A stretch of DNA of 64,000 nucleotides. It comes from Icerya purchasi. Taxonomy: Eukaryota > Arthropoda > Insecta > Hemiptera > Monophlebidae. The DNA is taken from the NCBI GenBank assembly GCA_039619475.1, contig CM077116.1:199725117-199789116 (forward strand), written 5' to 3'. A program made the translations under genes and the position numbers. Shown piece after piece: positions 61,371 to 64,000 of the stretch (the stretch's first letter is position 1; each line of letters opens with the position of its first letter). A model generated the notes under the pieces. It was not told where the DNA came from and did not search any database. It worked only from the letters and a program-made list of their open reading frames with translations.

Positions 61371-62399
61371 GTAATTTAAAACGCATATATTTCTATTTAC
61401 TTTTAAATATTTTTCTTAAAAAATACGAACAAATTCGAAATGATACTTTAAAAAACAATTATACTTGTACTAGAGTGAAATGGGGGGAAACTTTTCTTTT
61501 CAGTCAATGAGGTAATAATTTAAACGCGTAATTCTTGTTTTAGTTACGTTACTGGAGAATTTTAAAACGGAGCTTTGCCTTTAGCGCTAATGAATCTTCC
61601 GAAACAAGAATCGTCTAATTAAAACAACTTCGTGGGATGATCGGTAAGAACCCTACAGCTTCCCGACTACATAGACGTATTAGTCACAAAAATCATGTGT
61701 ACGCCGGGAGTATAATAGGCACTCCGATCGTTCTTTTTTATCTTTCTTTGTAAGATTTGTCAAGTAGGAAGCCCAGAACAGAAACGATCGGAAGACGATA
61801 TAATTAACTGCATCTCAATTCTCTCGGCAATTCCTAATATAAAGAACTAATAGGTAAGGATAATGATCGGGGAACGCACAATAACGAATAGGAAGCCCAA
61901 GCTTTAACAAATGCGAATAGAACGTAAGCATTCGAAAAAAAAACATTATTAGAGTCATGAACATTATTTAGGAAGAGAAAACTGGGGAAAGAGATAATAT
62001 CGAAAAAAATATAACAGAGCATGATTAAAACTCGGACAAACTACAGAGATAATAACAAGAACGAAGGAAAAAGGAAATTCCGAGAACCAAGAGTCGGAAG
62101 ATCAATGGAGAGGTAAAAGAAGCGATTACAGAAAAAGTGTAAATACCTGAGTAAAATTTAGATTAGAACTTTTCACGCGGGGGCGGAAAATAGAAACGGG
62201 AATGAGCGGCAACCGTACTCATTACTTTCAGATAGGTCACACACGAAAAAGCGAAATAAGGAAAATTGATAGTGTTGTAAAATTCTTGTGTAATAACCCG
62301 GAGAAGTTGGAAGAACGAAATAGTACTTGAGGAAAATGGGAAAGATCAGAGTGCTTAATGAAAAAAAAAAGTAAGGAAGACTAACAGAAAATTGCATAA
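61371..62399 (+). other. Receptor intron, left part
   Basis: Begins with the donor gtaatt. No second exon (no helix 3 or DR-motif) was found up to the right edge. The sequence is AT-rich and purine-rich on the plus strand. Confidence 0.55.
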
Positions 62400-62690
62400 G
62401 ATGAAAATGAGCTAAGATGGATAAGAATTAAAATGGGAGCGGTTTTATTACGAACGAAACGCCAACTTCTGCCAATATAAGAACGAACAAGTCTGTGAGA
62501 AAGGGAAGTTGTAAAAGAAAGGATAACCTGAATAAGATCTTTGCAATGAAAGGAGGGACGTATTAGATTCGGTAAAAATTTTTGAAATAGAAGACGACTT
62601 AAAAGCACCCAGGCAAACTCGAAAGCGGGAATTTTCTGTATTATATACGCGATTTAGAAAATTAATATTTGGCAGCATAACCACAGATGG
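62400..62690 (-). pseudogene. LINE remnant between RT and RNase H, in intron
   Basis: The minus strand reads RVYNTENSRFRVCLGAFKSS then SISKIFTESNTSLLSLQRSY, like the TGAFRTSPIxSLYVEAGEPPL segment that links RT and RNase H in LINEs. Later residues drift between frames. Old copy. Confidence 0.5.
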
Positions 62691-62839
62691 AATTTAGGGG
62701 CAATAATGAACTTATACAAAAAGAGACGGAAAAACATGTTGGTGATATGGAATGGCGAAACAGGCATTCAACAACCTGAGTCACGCGCCAAAGGATTCCA
62801 GATTAAGTTTAAAACTCAAAAAGAGAATAATGCGCTGTT

Positions 62840-63000
62840 ACGTATGGTCAATACTACAGTATGCATGCGAAACATGGATTATGAGTGCATATAGTAAAAA
62901 AAAGAATAAATTCTTTTGAAATGTGGTGTTATCGCAGACTGTTAAAAATTCCAGTCAAGCAACATAAAATGAAAATCAATGTAAAAGTAATGACAATAAA
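62840..63000 (+). pseudogene. RTE-like LINE thumb fragment, in intron
   Basis: A plus-strand frame reads SKKRINSFEMWCYRRLLKIP after a CMRN-like remnant of the ETW motif. EMWCYRR is the thumb motif also seen as EMWCWRK near 5.75 kb. Stops surround it. Confidence 0.5.
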
Positions 63001-63195
63001 TGGATAAAGAGAATAGAATAAAATAAAACTAATAAACTGCAATGAATGAGGGAAAAGAAATTAAGACAAAAACTAAACAACAATCTTGTTTCCTACAATA
63101 AACTTGAAAAGAAAAAAGAAAACCTTACCTCACTGGGAAACCAAGTAGATAAAAAATACGCAATGGAGGCTGAATACTGTACGACATAAGGTCTT

Positions 63196-63498
63196 TCAAA
63201 AACACGAATCTCTTGTTATCAAATTGGTCGCAGTTAAATAACAAATGGTCAGTTCGGAGGAAATGTGTGAACAAACGCAATGGGGAGGAGCAGGCCAAAT
63301 TTGAAATGGTGAGAAATCAAGGAAATAAGTAACATTCAACAGTAACATGATCGCGATAACAGAGATTGGTGAAACATCGGAGAAAAAGTAATAAGCATAA
63401 AAGTAGAGAAAACAAAGTGGAGAAGTGTCAAAATTATACGCCTGAAAATAAAATGTTCGCCAACTAGCAGAATAAAATGAAGTAGCGTTTATAGGCAA
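63196..63498 (-). pseudogene. Possible LINE zinc-knuckle tail, in intron
   Basis: A 100-codon minus frame ends with IWPAPPHCVCSHISSELTIC, vaguely like the C-x-C ... C knuckle of LINE C-termini. It lacks other support. Confidence 0.3.
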
Positions 63499-64000
63499 GC
63501 TTTAAAATCTCCGAATTACAAAGTAGAGAATTTCATACAAATTTTCAAACATTCGACTAGACCGAGATCAGAAATTTTTTGAAAGAAAACGATTTTTCTT
63601 CCTTGTCCGATCTAAAAATCATAATATCGATTTAAGTAACTATGTAAGACGACGTTTACTTTTACGAAAATAACGAACGAGCCCTGGAAAGGACTATTTT
63701 CAACAAAATAATTAAAAAATCGCATGTAAAATGCACAACAAAGTTGACAACAAAAAAAAACAAACAAACGATACACGTGGTAAACAAACAACAACGAAGA
63801 ACGGACTTACCACAACAATAGCGCAGGTACTCAAACACAAAAAGTTGACGAGCGGCCAATTTTGGTTTTTTTTTGTGTGTATGTTGCGTAGCGGTTAATA
63901 AAAATTACTGACCAGACCTAAAAAAATAAACTTAAAAACGCGTCTTGCCTAGAAAATACTACTAGAAGCGAAATCATTAAGCGAATGGTGCTCGATGTTG

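Overview
The window is AT-rich, intron-and-transposon-type animal DNA, almost certainly from an arthropod and most likely an insect. The evidence is the mixture of LINEs (Jockey-like, RTE/BovB-like and RNase H-bearing), a piggyBac remnant, tRNA-derived SINEs, long TA microsatellites and one exon of an insect-type neuropeptide GPCR. No bacterial operon, rRNA, CRISPR array or phage module was seen. I cannot name the order or species.

Only one host gene is supported: the first coding exon of a rhodopsin-class neuropeptide receptor at 61089-61370 (+), closest by eye to leucokinin-type receptors. It has a 5' splice acceptor, a 7-codon uORF and a clean splice donor. The sequence to its right is intron carrying LINE debris.

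The rest is a retrotransposon graveyard with a few well-preserved events. 1-6.4 kb: two decayed LINEs. 7.8-9.0 kb: a retroposed tRNA-like unit with 11-bp target-site duplications (TSDs), then a 263-284 bp tandem repeat. 9.6-12.0 kb: a 5'-truncated Jockey-type LINE with an unbroken reverse transcriptase ORF and poly-A tail. 12-34 kb: many 5'-truncated tails of an RNase H-bearing LINE family, a complete ~420 bp SINE with a 14-bp TSD, and a piggyBac 3' half fused to a SINE. 37.8-42.6 kb: a nested locus where a LINE is split, inside its FADD catalytic motif, by an RTE-like LINE of about 3.8 kb. The insert carries 12-14 bp TSDs, two copies of its own 3' tail and a pair of ~260 bp direct repeats. 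48.65-50.06 kb: a 1,410 bp DNA transposon with 29-bp terminal inverted repeats and a perfect 9-bp TSD, containing a THAP plus SWIM zinc-finger remnant (Mutator-like). A perfect 32-bp-arm palindrome lies 0.2 kb beyond it. 53-64 kb: further LINE tails, two SINE families and the GPCR exon.

The genes do not form a pathway. The interaction visible is parasitic: elements inserted into elements, with SINEs probably mobilised by LINEs. Coordinates of decayed elements are approximate because they were placed by motif recognition on conceptual translations, not by alignment. Clade names (Jockey, RTE, Mutator-like) rest on motif resemblance.
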